DNA of 64,000 nt from Cucumis sativus (Eukaryota > Streptophyta > Magnoliopsida > Cucurbitales > Cucurbitaceae). Where the stretch lies: assembly GCF_000004075.3 (NCBI RefSeq), contig NC_026660.2, positions 23,439,498 through 23,503,497 on the forward strand, given 5' to 3'. The translations under genes and the position numbers were made by a program. Positions 43,670-56,300 of this stretch are shown here, in pieces (the first letter of the stretch is position 1; the number at the start of each line of letters is the position of its first letter). Below the pieces are notes generated by a model. That model had not been told where the DNA came from and searched no databases. It was given only the letters and a program-made list of their open reading frames with translations.

Positions 43670-46147
43670 TTTGAATTTATTTATTTTTTAACAATGTAAT
43701 AAAAAGCGAACAAAAAAAAGTAATTTCCATTTCCAATTTGAGTGTCAGTTTAAAGAATGAGAGTTTAGAGGCTTCGATTTTGGAATTTTAGTTGTCACTT
43801 TTAACTATATATATTGTGTGTTCCAATTATATTGGAACAGTTGAGGGAGTTAGAGAGGTAGACTCTTGATTAATTCGTAAGATCATTATTAGATCACAGT
43901 AGGGGCTGTTTCTATTGCTTTTTAATGGAGCTATCCATTTTAGTTTAATTTTATTTAGTTATAATATGGGAAACATTCAACTAGATTAATTAGTTAAAGT
44001 TCAATCCACCGCCCACCTAATTAAGTTCCTAAGAACTTTGAAGTTGAAGCTCCAAGAAAATTTCCAAGCTTAGAATTAGAAAAAAGAATAAAAACAAAAA
44101 TATACTAAAGAAATCAATACAAATACAAACATGACTCAAAGAATTAATTAAATACTTCAGTTTTCATATGTAGATTATTATTGTGTACTGCAGTTACGTC
44201 TGTTCTCAACAATAAGTTAAAGATTGAAAGACGACATGTGCATGGTGAAAAACAAAGCTAAGACTTAGGTAAGAATGAACACACTAAGAGTAAGAATTAA
44301 ATGGCATAAAATTTAGTAGCCAAGGCGTGAGCTTGGTAAAGATATACAGTACTTAGCAGTACCGTATCAATTTATAGCCACAAAATACAAAAACAAAGCT
44401 AAAACCAAAAACCATGGCGTTGTGTATGAGTGTTTTGGAAGCATCGAAATAGACATTTGATACAGATTATATATCAATTCCCGTGACACATAAAATCGAA
44501 CAAATAAGTCAGCCTTTCATAGAATGTGAAACTTGAGTTCTAATTCTATCTTCAACTGATGTGAGTCCCATCTCTTAGTAAAACCAACAAAAGATCTCTC
44601 CATATATTATCTTCTTTGTGATGATGTTTTCAAAGTCCGTTACCTCACATATATATATCATCATTACTTGTCTCCATCCTTGCCAAAATTTAACAACTGT
44701 TTAATACGTCGTGAATTGGGTGGTAGAGTTAGAAAGTTTAAAATTGGCCAAACATTAGATAAAGTTAAAAGATTTATTGGCTGTATACTAATTTTAAACT
44801 CTGGACACATATTTTAACACGTTTGGTTAATCAATCAAAATATCTGATATCAAACTCTCTCTCTCTATCGATTGAGAATCCTACGTAAAGAAAAACTTAA
44901 AGATCCATTGGATAAAATATTCTATTCTTTGTTTAATTTTTCATTTCCTGTTTATTTTCTTTTCTAGAACAAAAAATAGGATTATGATGGATAATTATTC
45001 TTATTTTTGTTTTTTGTTTTTTTGTCATACATTAAACATAAAAAAATTATTTTATCAAACTTGGGACAACTAAAATATAATATAACAAAGTTGTATCATA
45101 TCTTTATTTATATATATTTTGTAAAGATTGGATTCATACTATTTTTTTTTTGTCTTAAGATGATATCAACTCGAATCCAACTTATATTTTTACATATATA
45201 TCGTGGTTATAAAATATTAAAGTTTTAAATGAATGTCTTAACCAAAAACATTTACGGACGGTAAAATTCTACTTGGTTATCTCTTAACAAATAAAGTTCA
45301 CTTCAGTTTCAAATCATATAAAAGTAAAGAACTAAACTATATATAATAATAAACATGCATATTGTAAAATTTAATACTAAAAAATTATCATATTGAAAAT
45401 TAAAATGAGATATAAAAATAAATATTAAATAATTCTAAAATTATAAATATAAGATAATTATTCTGTGAATATCAAAATTAATTTATAAAAAGATATAAAA
45501 TAATAAAAGGAAGAAAACAACAATATAGGTCTCCATCTTGGAAGTTGAAATTTGGAATATAAAAAATTCAATATGTATTAGAAATTAAAATAATATATAA
45601 ATTCAATGAGCATTTACAAAAATATGTAAACTTATAAAAGTAGTAAATTAAAATTAAAATTGTCTAATGGATATGATATATTTAATTACTTATCATATTT
45701 GTAATGCACAAAAACGAGGTGGTATGAAATTGTTTTTTTTCTATTTTTTTTCATCGAACTTAATTTTCCTCAAATTTAAATATAAGAAAATTTTAAAATA
45801 AATAAATAAATATAATATAAATATCGGAGAATTATTTCTATAAAAAAATATATAGTGAAATAGATTATCATATGGGTGCTAGCACCAATACATCGAAAGT
45901 TTATATTTATTACTCGTAGAAATGATTAAATTGAAATAAAAACAAGAACAAAAAATTAGTGTTGGTTGTTTTTTATTTTTGACCCATATTGTTCGAATGT
46001 TTCTCAAATTTTAGAAATAATAAACGAAAATGTTATGAAACGGATCCTAAATATCATAACCTTACGAGTTACGACTTTTAATGAGACATGAGAGGTATGT
46101 TTTTTGTTTGGCAATTGATTTTATGATAATCTCACCCTCAGATAGTC
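43670..46147. other. AT-rich intergenic DNA
   Basis: No exon, RNA gene or transposon domain seen. It separates the divergent subtilase and first GDSL genes and should contain both promoters. Confidence 0.55.
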
Positions 46148-46154
46148 TATATAT
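46148..46154 (+). promoter_or_regulatory. TATA box of the first GDSL gene
   Basis: TATATAT 65 bp upstream of the ATG at 46219. Confidence 0.5.
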
Positions 46155-46218
46155 TTGCCATATTGAATTGGGAGATACAGAACCAAACTTGTGGATTTCT
46201 TTGTAAACAAAATATACA

Positions 46219-48611
46219 ATGGAGTCAACAAAGCTCTTCCTCCCACTTCTCTTCATTCTCTCCCTTCTCTCAGGTGGAGATTTCTGTCATGGCCTTTTCA
46301 TTATTATTTTTCCTTTTTAATTTCTTGCTTTCCAGAGGCTCGACTGCACCTTATCTATCAGTTCATCTTTTATTTTCTTGTTAAACAAAAAAGATAACGT
46401 TTTAAATTTGAGTTGATTAAAGTTTGACAAATATATATGTATAATTTTTTTCTTTTAGGGAAAGGGTTTGGTGGTCATCACCATCACCACCATCACGTCC
46501 ATAGCCATTTTAAACCAACCAAGCTCTTCGTCTTCGGGGATTCATACGTCGACACCGGCAACGTCAGCCCCTCAGATTCAAATTATCCCACATATCCATA
46601 TGGAATTACTTACCCCGGCAAACCTGCTGGACGTTTTTCTGATGGTCGCGTTTTGAGCGATTTCGCGGGTAGATATTAACTATCAATCTCTCAATATTCT
46701 TTTTACAAAATAATTAATATGGTAATTATCATAGCTACTTTTAGGCTTAGCTTCAATAATTTGAAATTATGATGCATGGCAATAACAATTTTTTGGAATT
46801 GAATAAATATTGCAGCAAATTTAATAGGGCAGAAATCTCCAATCCCATATAGACACTTGGAAAAGGTGGGAATTAAAGGGACAAAATATGGTGTGAACTT
46901 TGCTTATGGAGGAACTGGTGTGTTTAAAACTGGGTATGATTTGCCAACAATGACCTCTCAAATTGACTTCCTACATACCCTTATTGCCAACTCCACATTT
47001 ACCCCAAGCCAAATCAATTCCTCTTTTGCCCTTGTCTCCGTTTCTGGCAATGACTATTCTTATTACCTATCACAAAATGGTCCTATTCAGGTAGAACAAC
47101 CATCGATCCACTTTTGAGATTTCTTTTATCACAATCTAATGATTAATGACTGATGGTTTGGTTTTAATTATTAGGGTTTCATTCCACTGATCGAGAAAGT
47201 CGTGAAGCAAATAAGTGTGAATTTGAAAAGGATCCATAGTTTTGGAGTGAAGAAAATAGGTATAACAGCATTAGGACCATTGCATTGTGTACCTGAAGTC
47301 ACAGTCCTTACTGATTTCAAGGAATGCAATTCAACACTATCTCAATTAGTGGATTTCCACAACCATTTGTTAAAACAAGCTGTGGATGAGTTGAATAAGG
47401 AAACAAATGATTTACCTTTCTTCATTCTTAATCTCCACGATGCATTTTTATCTATTATCCAAAACAAAGGCATCCCTCAAGGTAAAGTACTACAACTACA
47501 TCTCTCCTATTCTCTCTCTCTCTCTTTCATATCCTACCCTTAATCATATCCACTTTCATAATATTTTCTTTTCTTTTTTCACTCTTTCTTGTTTTTTTTA
47601 ATGAAGAAAAATTAAGAGAAATTATTGTCAATTGAAAAGCATCTTACATTCTCAATATTTATAAAATATAATAAAATTTTACATTTATTATATTAGGGAT
47701 ATAGACACAGGTAATAGAATTTTTGCTCTATTTGAAAATTGCTATAAAAATAAAATGATCTAAAGGAAATATAAATGAATTTGGTTGTTATTTCTTGTAA
47801 TTCTTTTTTTTTAAAAATTAATAATGTTAAAATTTCGAGTTAAAATTATATATTAAAGATTGAGAAAAAAAACAATCAAATAATATTTTGTTTGTGTTTT
47901 AGATTTTCTAAAAAAAGTTGGAACAAGAAAAGAAAAACCTCCCTAGTTCGGTAATATTGATAACTATTTGATTTTTGGAAACTTAAATTTTAAACATTGT
48001 TTTCCATTCCTTTAGAGTTTCTTTATTTCCTATCTACTATTTATAGATTTTTCAAAATTCAAGCCAAGGTTTTGAATTAGTTCATCTATCACTTTAAAAC
48101 CGAGAGCTTTCTTCGGGACTCTGTAGTCTATGTTATGTTCTTTTCACATACCCCATCAATGAAGTATCTTTTTCAGAGAAGAAAAAACAAAAATTTCAAG
48201 CCAATTAACTTTTGTAGAAAGTTTATTATTTTTAAAGGAAGATAGCATATATAGCACACAAATTCCAAAACTAAAAGAATCACTAAACAAAACCTTTTAA
48301 CTTTTATTACCATTTGTAACAACGAACAAGAAACAAGAAAAAAGAAGAAGACGTTACAATTGTGGACACCCCTGATTAATTTGTTTTATATACATGCAGG
48401 AAACATAAAATTTGAAACCCCATTGAAGCCATGTTGTATTGGGATAAACCCTCAATATAATTGTGGAAGTGTTGACAAAGATGGAAACAAGAAATATGTA
48501 TTATGTGATGATCCTAATTCAGCCTTCTTTTGGGATGGAGTTCACCCTACTCAACGAGGATGGATTGCTGCCCTTACCATCTTGCTCTCCAATTTCAAAC
48601 AGCATTTCTAA
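46219..48611 (+). CDS. GDSL esterase/lipase with poly-His linker (cluster gene 1)
   Basis: A secreted SGNH/GDSL hydrolase close to the At5g03610 group. Exons 46219-46273, 46459-46668, 46816-47090, 47175-47481 and 48400-48611 give 352 residues. The signal peptide is MESTKLFLPLLFILSLLS. Next comes a linker with seven consecutive histidines (residues 25-31) plus two more. Block I is KLFVFGDSYVDTGN with nucleophile Ser47. Block II Gly is in NFAYGGTGV, block III is VSVSGNDYS with Asn, and block V is FFWDGVHPT with Asp328 and His331. This copy has the full set of four introns seen in the cluster. An AATAAA lies at 48752-48757. The substrate is unknown; relatives act on acyl esters of the cell wall, cuticle or lipids. 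Confidence 0.94.
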
Positions 48612-48977
48612 AATTGATCAATATCAATATCAATTAATGTATGCATGGTTTAATTAATTAAGTGGGCCAATATTTTATATATTAATTATCTACCTGCTTT
48701 AATCTTTGGCTCACTCAATTATTGTACTATTAATTATCATTATGAATATATAATAAAGGCTTCTCTTTAAAGTGAGAGAATTATTGAAATTCTTGTGTAC
48801 TATTTGAATTTTGTGGGAAGTTTCATGGAAACTTTATATGAGCACTAATTGGGTAAGTTTTGAGCATGTCATCTAGTTTATAAAGGTTTCATTAATCTTA
48901 TAAGATGCTTAGTTTAATTACTTTCGTATGCTATATATTTTATTCTTACTTATATTTAAGATGTTTGTCCATAAATA

Positions 48978-49049
48978 ATCAGAGTGGCGCAGCGGAAGCG
49001 TGGTGGGCCCATAACCCACAGGTCCCAAGATCGAAACTTGGCTCTGATA
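48978..49049 (+). tRNA. trnM: Initiator tRNA-Met (CAU)
   Basis: A full cloverleaf can be drawn. Acceptor stem ATCAGAG pairs with CTCTGAT, including the A1-T72 pair characteristic of eukaryotic initiator tRNA. The anticodon stem is GTGGG/CCCAC with loop CCCATAA and CAT anticodon at 49010-49012. The T stem is CCAAG/CTTGG around ATCGAAA (A in place of the usual T, as in eukaryotic initiators). There is no intron, and a TTTT terminator follows at 49052-49055. It sits in the spacer between two convergent GDSL genes. The T stem carries paired A/T changes relative to the version I recall from other plants, keeping the stem intact. Confidence 0.95.
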
Positions 49050-49051
49050 AA

Positions 49052-49055
49052 TTTT
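49052..49055 (+). terminator. Pol III terminator of the tRNA gene
   Basis: TTTT three bases after the discriminator base, as expected for RNA polymerase III. Confidence 0.6.
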
Positions 49056-49059
49056 CAAT

Positions 49060-49945
49060 TTGGAGATGATGTAAAGAAAAAGAGTAGATAAAGTTTTGCT
49101 TCTACCCTCTTGAGCAAGAAATTTATCCAATCCTAAATAACACACTGTGGAAAGACCAAGAATAATAATTGAGTGAAAATTTTAAATTTTTTTTTTCTAT
49201 AGATTATTGATATGTTAATTCAAATAAAAGGTATATATATACTTTGATCCAATACTTGAAAAAGAAAAATAGAGAGATGAGGGAGGAGAGGAGGTCCAAA
49301 GTTCCCAAGTCCCAACAATAACAGATGAGACATATATTCTCCAAACTTTTCTCAAAGAAAAAAGAAAAAGAAATGTGTCCTTAAGAAAATGATGTATTTG
49401 GGTAAGACAAACCCAATCAATTAGGACACCCATGCAAGAAGCCAATACATCTTAATTTGGGTGATAGCTCTTCTTCATCTCCATAAAATAATATTATATT
49501 TTCTAAAAATATCATGGTTAAATCACAAATTTAGTATATAAAAGATGGTAAATTTAGCTCCATTAGTTTTTAAAGATTTCAAAAGTTAAACATAAAATAG
49601 GAAAATTAAATATTAAATAGACATAAATGACTTTACCATTACTCGAGATGATACAATTTGGTGATTTGGTGTCAATTATAAGTTCGTAAGGTTTTAGTAA
49701 GAGGTAAGTGAAAAACATATATATAAAAAAAACAGTCAAATACAAAATAGTTGCATGTGAGGCTTCTTTTAGAACTATATAGTACATTTTGGTGATACAA
49801 TGGGGTGTGGTAACTTTATATTTTCGGAATAATAATACTTTACTATATCCTCTAGATTACATTTATCATTATTTTCACCTCGATAGAAAAAAAAATACAT
49901 AAATCGTTTGTGTCACAGACAAACTTTATGTATATCAAAATGTGA
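49060..49945. other. Spacer right of the tRNA
   Basis: AT-rich DNA with no supported gene. Its right end holds the 3' UTR of the second GDSL gene. Short minus-strand frames here have no domain. Confidence 0.5.
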
Positions 49946-51676
49946 TTAGAGAAATGATGTAAAAGAGGAAAATGCATGAGCCCATCCTGTTTGAGTGGGA
50001 TGAACAGAATCCCAAAAGAAAGCTGATTTGGGATCATTACATAACACAAATTTTTTATTCCCTTGTTCATCCACACTCCCACATTCAAATTCACTGCTCA
50101 CCCCAAAACAACATGGCTTTAATGGGGTCTTGAACTTTAATAACCCAACTCTGCCACTGCCACGGCCTTGGATTATGGACAAGAATGCATCATACACATC
50201 AAGAATGAAGATTTTTGAAGAAGAAGAAGAAGAAGAATAATGCTGTTGTTTAGTAATTTGTTTGTTGAGTTTATCCACAGCTTGCTTCAACAAGAAGTTG
50301 TGAAATTGGACAAATGAGTTTATGGTTTGATTGCATTGCTTGAATGAGAATGGAGCTGTAAATATTGGAAGACATCCCAATGGCCCTAGCCCTGTCACTA
50401 CTATTTTCTTTACACCTAACCTCCTAATCCTCCTCAAATCTACCATTATCTGATTCACCACCGAGTTTATGAATGGTTTTAATCCCTGTACAATCAAACA
50501 AATTAACTTTCATAGCCTTGTAATAATCTATCGATAGACTATATAATATGGTATTAAGACCCACGACGTCATAAAAAAAAATTGAAATAAATATTTGGAT
50601 AGAAACTAAAAACAGTGAACCCAAAACGATATCATCTTCAAGATATATTAAAAATTTCATAAAGTAAAAAATCTCCGCCTAGTCAGTGACTCGTCAATTT
50701 GGCTGTGTCATAAAATTTTGTATTATCTAATAAATTGTGACAACAAATAGTCGTCCTTGTCCACGCCCCCCATTTAAATTCTCTATATGGGTATAGATTA
50801 TTTAGAATGGGTGGATTGTCCATTTTATTATCTATTTCTGTCCACTCTCTATTCTATTTTTCAGCGTAAAATTAAGAGATTCTATTAAGATAAACAAACA
50901 TAATCAGTACTGTATTGTGAGAGAGGAGAAAGCAAGTGATGATTAAAAATGAATAATAGTGATAAACAATGTTAAAGTAGAGAAAGTTATGGAGATGATG
51001 AAGGAATTACCTGGGCAGAGCCATTAGTTGCAAGGTAAAAAGAGTAATCATTCCCAGAAACAGAGACAAGTGCGAGAGAGAGATGAACATCTCTATTACT
51101 GATCAACCCAGATTCGTCATCTCGAAGTTGTTCAAACAGGTCAATTTGTGTTGTCATATTTGGGAGAGGAACCAACGTGTTGAAAACCCCTGTTCCACCA
51201 AATGCAAAATTTATCCCTGATTCTTTCAATCTCTCCTCCCCAACTTCACTTCGTATACTAAACGGTATCGGAGATTTCACCCCTAAATGTTTCGCTGCAA
51301 AGTCAGTCAGAACACGACCATCCGAAAACCGACCACTGGGTTTTCCCGGGAAAGTGATTCCATAAGGAAACTGTTCAGCACTTGAAAACGGAAACAGAAT
51401 GTTGCCGGTATCAACATATGAATCACCAAAAACAAATAGTTTTGTTCCCCGTGAAGGGTGGCTCCGGTGGCGGTGGCGGAGGTTACCGTAAAACCCACCG
51501 GCCGATCCTTGTCCTGTTTTACGCCAAGTTAACCTCATGCGATAATATAATCCATTGATTCATCAATTCAAATAATTAAAACAAAACTACACCAAATAAC
51601 TAAGCAAGTACGAACCTGAAAAGAGAGAGAGCGTGAAGAAGAAGAAAGTGAAGAGAAGCTTCAGATTAAAGTCCAT
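49946..51676 (-). CDS. GDSL esterase/lipase (cluster gene 2)
   Basis: Secreted GDSL hydrolase, 367 residues, exons 51676-51616, 51513-51011 and 50485-49946. Signal peptide MDFNLKLLFTFFFFTLSLFS, then a basic, histidine/arginine linker (NLRHRHRSHPSRG). Block I is KLFVFGDSYVDTGN with Ser52. Block II is NFAFGGTGV, block III VSVSGNDYS and block V FFWDSVHPT with Asp347 and His350. Compared with cluster gene 1 it lacks the intron after DFA and the last intron, so only two introns remain, both at shared positions and phases. A run of seven serines interrupts the region before KIFILDVYD. On the minus strand TATAAATA lies at 51778-51785, about 100 bp before the ATG. Confidence 0.94.
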
Positions 51677-51777
51677 TAGTGAATGATAATTATTTTATTA
51701 TAAGATCATATACATGCAATATATGTATAGGGGAGAGTTGTGTTTAATAGCTGATCATGTGGAATGCTATAACGGCC

Positions 51778-51785
51778 TATTTATA
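51778..51785 (-). promoter_or_regulatory. TATA box of cluster gene 2
   Basis: TATAAATA on the minus strand, about 102 bp from the start codon. Confidence 0.5.
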
Positions 51786-52219
51786 TTATATAATGAATTG
51801 AGAAGTGAAGTGGTAGCCGGCCGAGATGCCACATATATAATCATATTATAAAGGGAGTTGAATTGTGAATTGAAGAATATGTGACGAAATATATTGTTAT
51901 AAGGTGTAATAAAACATCACCGCTTAGCTTCCAAACTTTGTTTTGACTCCCCAAAAGATTTCATTTGGTAATCTTACGTTTTTTTAAAAGAATATAATAA
52001 GGTTTTCTCGTTTTTGTAGTATAGAATCTTAATAAAATAAATGACACACAACAAATGGTAGAGACAAAATAAAAGAGTTCAATGCAATATTACCTGAGAA
52101 TAGTTTCCTGTGGAGAAAAAAGCTTTATTAATATAAGGACAAACAATTACAACTTAGAAAGAAAATCCCAAAACCGAACCTATTTCTGTGTTTCATAACA
52201 ATTTCTGTATTTCGTTCAT

Positions 52220-52239
52220 TTCTCTCTCTCTCTCTCTCT
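52220..52239. repeat. (TC)n microsatellite
   Basis: TC run of about ten units followed by a T tract, read directly. Confidence 0.9.
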
Positions 52240-53189
52240 TTTTTTTTTCTCTCATAAAAATGTTTAAAAAATGCGTAGATATTTTGAAGATATAAAGTTG
52301 AGAGTTTTTTTTTTTTTCTTTTCTTCAAAGCATTTAACTTATAAAATGCATAATGAATATCTATGTTTGTTGGACGTAAAAGAATTTTATGTTTTCAGTT
52401 TTATTTCGGTGAACTTTCAAATTTATTATCTTTTGATTTTTTATGTATATATTTTTTTATTGTTTAAAGTGTTTATTCTAGTATTGAATTTAAAGAAAAA
52501 TAGTCCATTAGTTCTTACTTTGATTTTGATTTTAATTTTAACAAATATAATAAATGTAACGCCACGAGTTTAGGAATGATATCACTTCCGAATGAGAGAG
52601 ATCTTGAAGACATGCAAGTAAGGTTAAGAAAAACTTAATTATAGAATTAAAAGTTAATATTTATACCAACAAGGTGTTCATTTCTTTTCGATGGCTCAAT
52701 TATAGGAATTTCAAAGTTAAGCATGTTTTAACTTAAAATAATTCTATGTTGAGTGATCTTCTAAAAATTTTTCTAGAATGCATGTAAGTGAGAACAAAAC
52801 ATACTGTATTGGTTTGTGAGAATGTCAGGATCAAAACTATGAATACTAATTCGAATTATGAGTCATGTGAACAAGATTTTAAGTGGAAAAAGTTGAAAAA
52901 AGAAAAGTCAAGGTAGAAACTAGATTCACAAGAAGGATCAAAATAATTGTTTTCTAAACATTTAACCAAAATATATATATTGAAAATTAGAGTAAAAAAA
53001 TTGGGTTTTAAAAAAATATATAAAAAACCATCAAAAGATTTACATTGTACAAAAGAATTTCAAAAACAGGAAAAAAAAACTCACAATGAAAAATACAAGA
53101 AATGTCCGGTCAACATGCGATTAATTGTTTACTCACGCGCAATTCTTCCTCTAAAACGTGTATCAATATTCCAACAATTTTTTTTTCAA

Positions 53190-53365
53190 AATCTTTTGGT
53201 ACACGATCATTTATATTTGGTACACAATATGGGTACATGATCCTTTAAATTTGGTAAACGAGTAGCCAAATATATATAATCATGTACCAATATTCAACTA
53301 TTTTTGTTCAAGATTGTTCAAGATCGTGTCCCAAGATCTTTTATATTTAGTATATGAACTTAAAC
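53190..53365. repeat. Degenerate short-period repeat
   Basis: Variants of TTTGGTACACGATCATTTATA recur about every 30 bp, first forward (TTGGTACACGATCATTTATATTTGG is split over several copies), then in the opposite orientation (ATCATGTACCAATATTCAAC). The units are diverged and partly inverted. It may be part of a dispersed repeat or a decayed satellite. Confidence 0.5.
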
Positions 53366-56300
53366 CAAATAACATCTTGAAAAAATATGATACAAAATTT
53401 ATGATTGATTGAAAACAAATATCATAATTCTAAAAAAGTATAAAAGAAAAATTGCTGAAGAAAAAATAAAAAAGAATATGAAAAGTAACAACAAATTTCA
53501 AATATTTAAAAAATGATTATCTTTCTAGACTTTTTTTTTATTTTGTTACACGAATCATGAATATTTTAATATTTTGTTATACTTGTAAAAATTAATCTAA
53601 AAAATGAAAGAAAAACGTAAATTTAAAAGTTCACAATATTTAAATTAAATTTATGTTTAATCTTAAAATTAAATTTCATTAGAAAAATACATTATTTTTA
53701 AACGTGGGAGACCAGAGCATGCATGAACATCAAGTAAAATAAATGATCTCTAAGCATATTCTCATTTTTTTTCAATAACATAACGTTATCGACCAGCTCT
53801 AATAACTTCTATGATCTTGTCAAAATTCAACTGTTACAATACATGTACTGTTAACTTCAAATTTAGAAATCCAATTTTTAACTCTCATATATATACTTAC
53901 ATACATGCATATATATATATATTTATATGCACACTAGATTTTCAAATAAAGAAGCATCTTTTATTGGACTGATATTTTTGAGGATGGTATCATATGAGAG
54001 GGACATTTTGGAGACATAATATATGGATGGTGAAATATTTGTATGCATTTTAAGAGTGAGTGGTGTTTGCTAAAAGGCATATACTATATTATGGAATTTT
54101 GTAATATATATTCACAACGTTCCACATGAAAATTGGTATAATCGTCCGGCTAATCTAACCCTATTTTTCTTGTTACATGCTGGAGCCAGGTGATATTAAC
54201 TAGCTACTATAAAGATTGATATACGTGTGTGTAATGAAAGGAAATCATTTGTTGTATATATTATTCATTTTCTTTTCTTTTCATTTTTCTAATTCTTTTG
54301 GGATCTAATTTAGAAATGATTTTAAATTAATTACTCTGTTTAGAACGAGAAGAATTTAAAATTTTCTGTTTGGATGGTAACTAGAAAAGAATTTTTTTTA
54401 AGAATATTAAAAATTAATATGGTTAATTAAGTAATTTAGAAATTGAAAATTTTAAAGAGATAAAAGGTCCATGAAATCCTGCAAATTAAAATCCAAGCAT
54501 TTTAGTAGGGAAGGTTTTTTTTCTTTTGAGTAAAATGAGATTTTAAAAAATAGTTTTAAAATTTAAAATCATTTTATTTCTTGTAACATCAAACAATGAA
54601 ATTCATTACGAATTGAAATTCCTCCAAATCACGAGGGTACAAACGTGCTATTATATTTAGGATCAAGCCATCAAATCTAAGAAAGAAAGTGCATTCTCAA
54701 AAAAAATTCTTTTAAACAAAGGAATGTTAGAGATTGTGGGATCAATATGTGCAAGTAAATCCTTCCAGTAAGTGGTTGGGGATTTTCTCTTCATTTTGAA
54801 AGGTTTTCTATTAAGCTCCAACTAAAAGACCATCAGAAGTAGGATCCAATTAAGTTAGCTCCACAAAGCTCTCTTCTTTTGAGTCTTCCTTTAATATGGA
54901 CTAAGATATATAGCGTCAATTTTGTCACAATAACTGTGAAATTTGTGTATAAGTTAAAGAAGTGGAAGTTTTGGCTAGGTGTTCAAGATTGGCGTTTTAG
55001 AACAATGGGCTTCTCGAGAAGAATCAAGTATTTCTCGAAGAAGGATTTTACATGACCTAGCGTAGAGAGTGATTTGGGATCCTTGGTGGAGAGAATGTTT
55101 GTTAACTAAGGTGTGTTTATTTGAGATGATTCATTTATGTGAAAAGATATGTTATGCGAAATGATATATTTTTTTCACTTGATATATTATCTTGTTCTGT
55201 TGAATTGGTTTGCAAAATGATGTTTATGAAAAGGTATTGTGAAATTTTTTTTTATAAAATCTCACTAAGTCTTTTAGACTTATTCTTTAAAATTTATCTT
55301 CCAAGACTTAGGCGTTGAGGCCAAAAGAAGTAGGAAATTTGGGCTTACTAGGCAAATAGGTGTCAGACGTTTAATTATAAGCTTAGGTGTATTGTTTGTA
55401 ATTTTGGTTAAATCTTATATCTATTTATACTTGTACTCAACGCCTTGTTGGTAATAAAAATTAAAGTTTGTTTTATCTTTTATGTGTTAAGTTTTATCGT
55501 CTAAAGTACTTTTATTAAGTTAAGTGTTTCGGCGATTAAGTTAAGTTAATGAAGCGAAGCAAATGTCTTTGGTATTTAACTGCATCAAAGATGTTCAAAT
55601 CTGTGCCCCATGAGACGAGCAAGCAGGTATGTGATGTGACAATAATAATATTGAATTTACATGTTGAAGTTTGTTATTTCTTAAATCCTATCAATAAAAA
55701 TGATGAAAAAGAAATCCTACAAACCAAACCAAAAAAAAAATTAAGCATCTAAACTATGTTAGATTTAACCCAATTAAGCCTCTTATAACAAAAAAAACAA
55801 TTATTGAAATGAGACATAAACAAAATCGAAAGGAAACGATTTAAATATGGTTGCAAAGTAAGATTATATATATAAAAGAAAAGGAAAGTGGAGTTAGAAT
55901 GGGAAGTGGCATAATGTATTATAATTAAGCAATGGGAATTGTGTACAATTAATCATATTCATTCTAAATAGAATTATAATAAAGCCACTTGTGAATTCCC
56001 ATTACCCATAGTCAACCACACCTAAATACAACCATCACCACCATTAATTATTTCACTTAACAATAAACTAACATCTTCTATTTTCTCCATATGGGTTGAA
56101 TAACATTAACTTAACCATTCATTAATATTTAAACAACATTAGACTTTAAATCACCAAATAACCTAAAAGAAAAAATAACATCAACATATGATTTTTACTT
56201 TCATACTATATTTTAATCACTTATTATTCCAAAACATTAAAAATGATATATAAATCAATCTTATATTGATTAAAAAGATTGCAATTACATAACACATAAA

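Noticed and set aside
49946-51676. Possible processed (retro) copy of a GDSL gene because introns are missing
   Set aside because: Two introns are retained at ancestral positions and a TATA box is present, so it is not a simple processed copy.
52271-52573. 100-codon plus-strand frame
   Set aside because: Phenylalanine- and leucine-rich product of an AT-rich region without splice or domain support.
53190-53365. Possible CRISPR-like array of short repeats
   Set aside because: The units are diverged, unevenly spaced and partly inverted, and the genome is a plant nuclear one.
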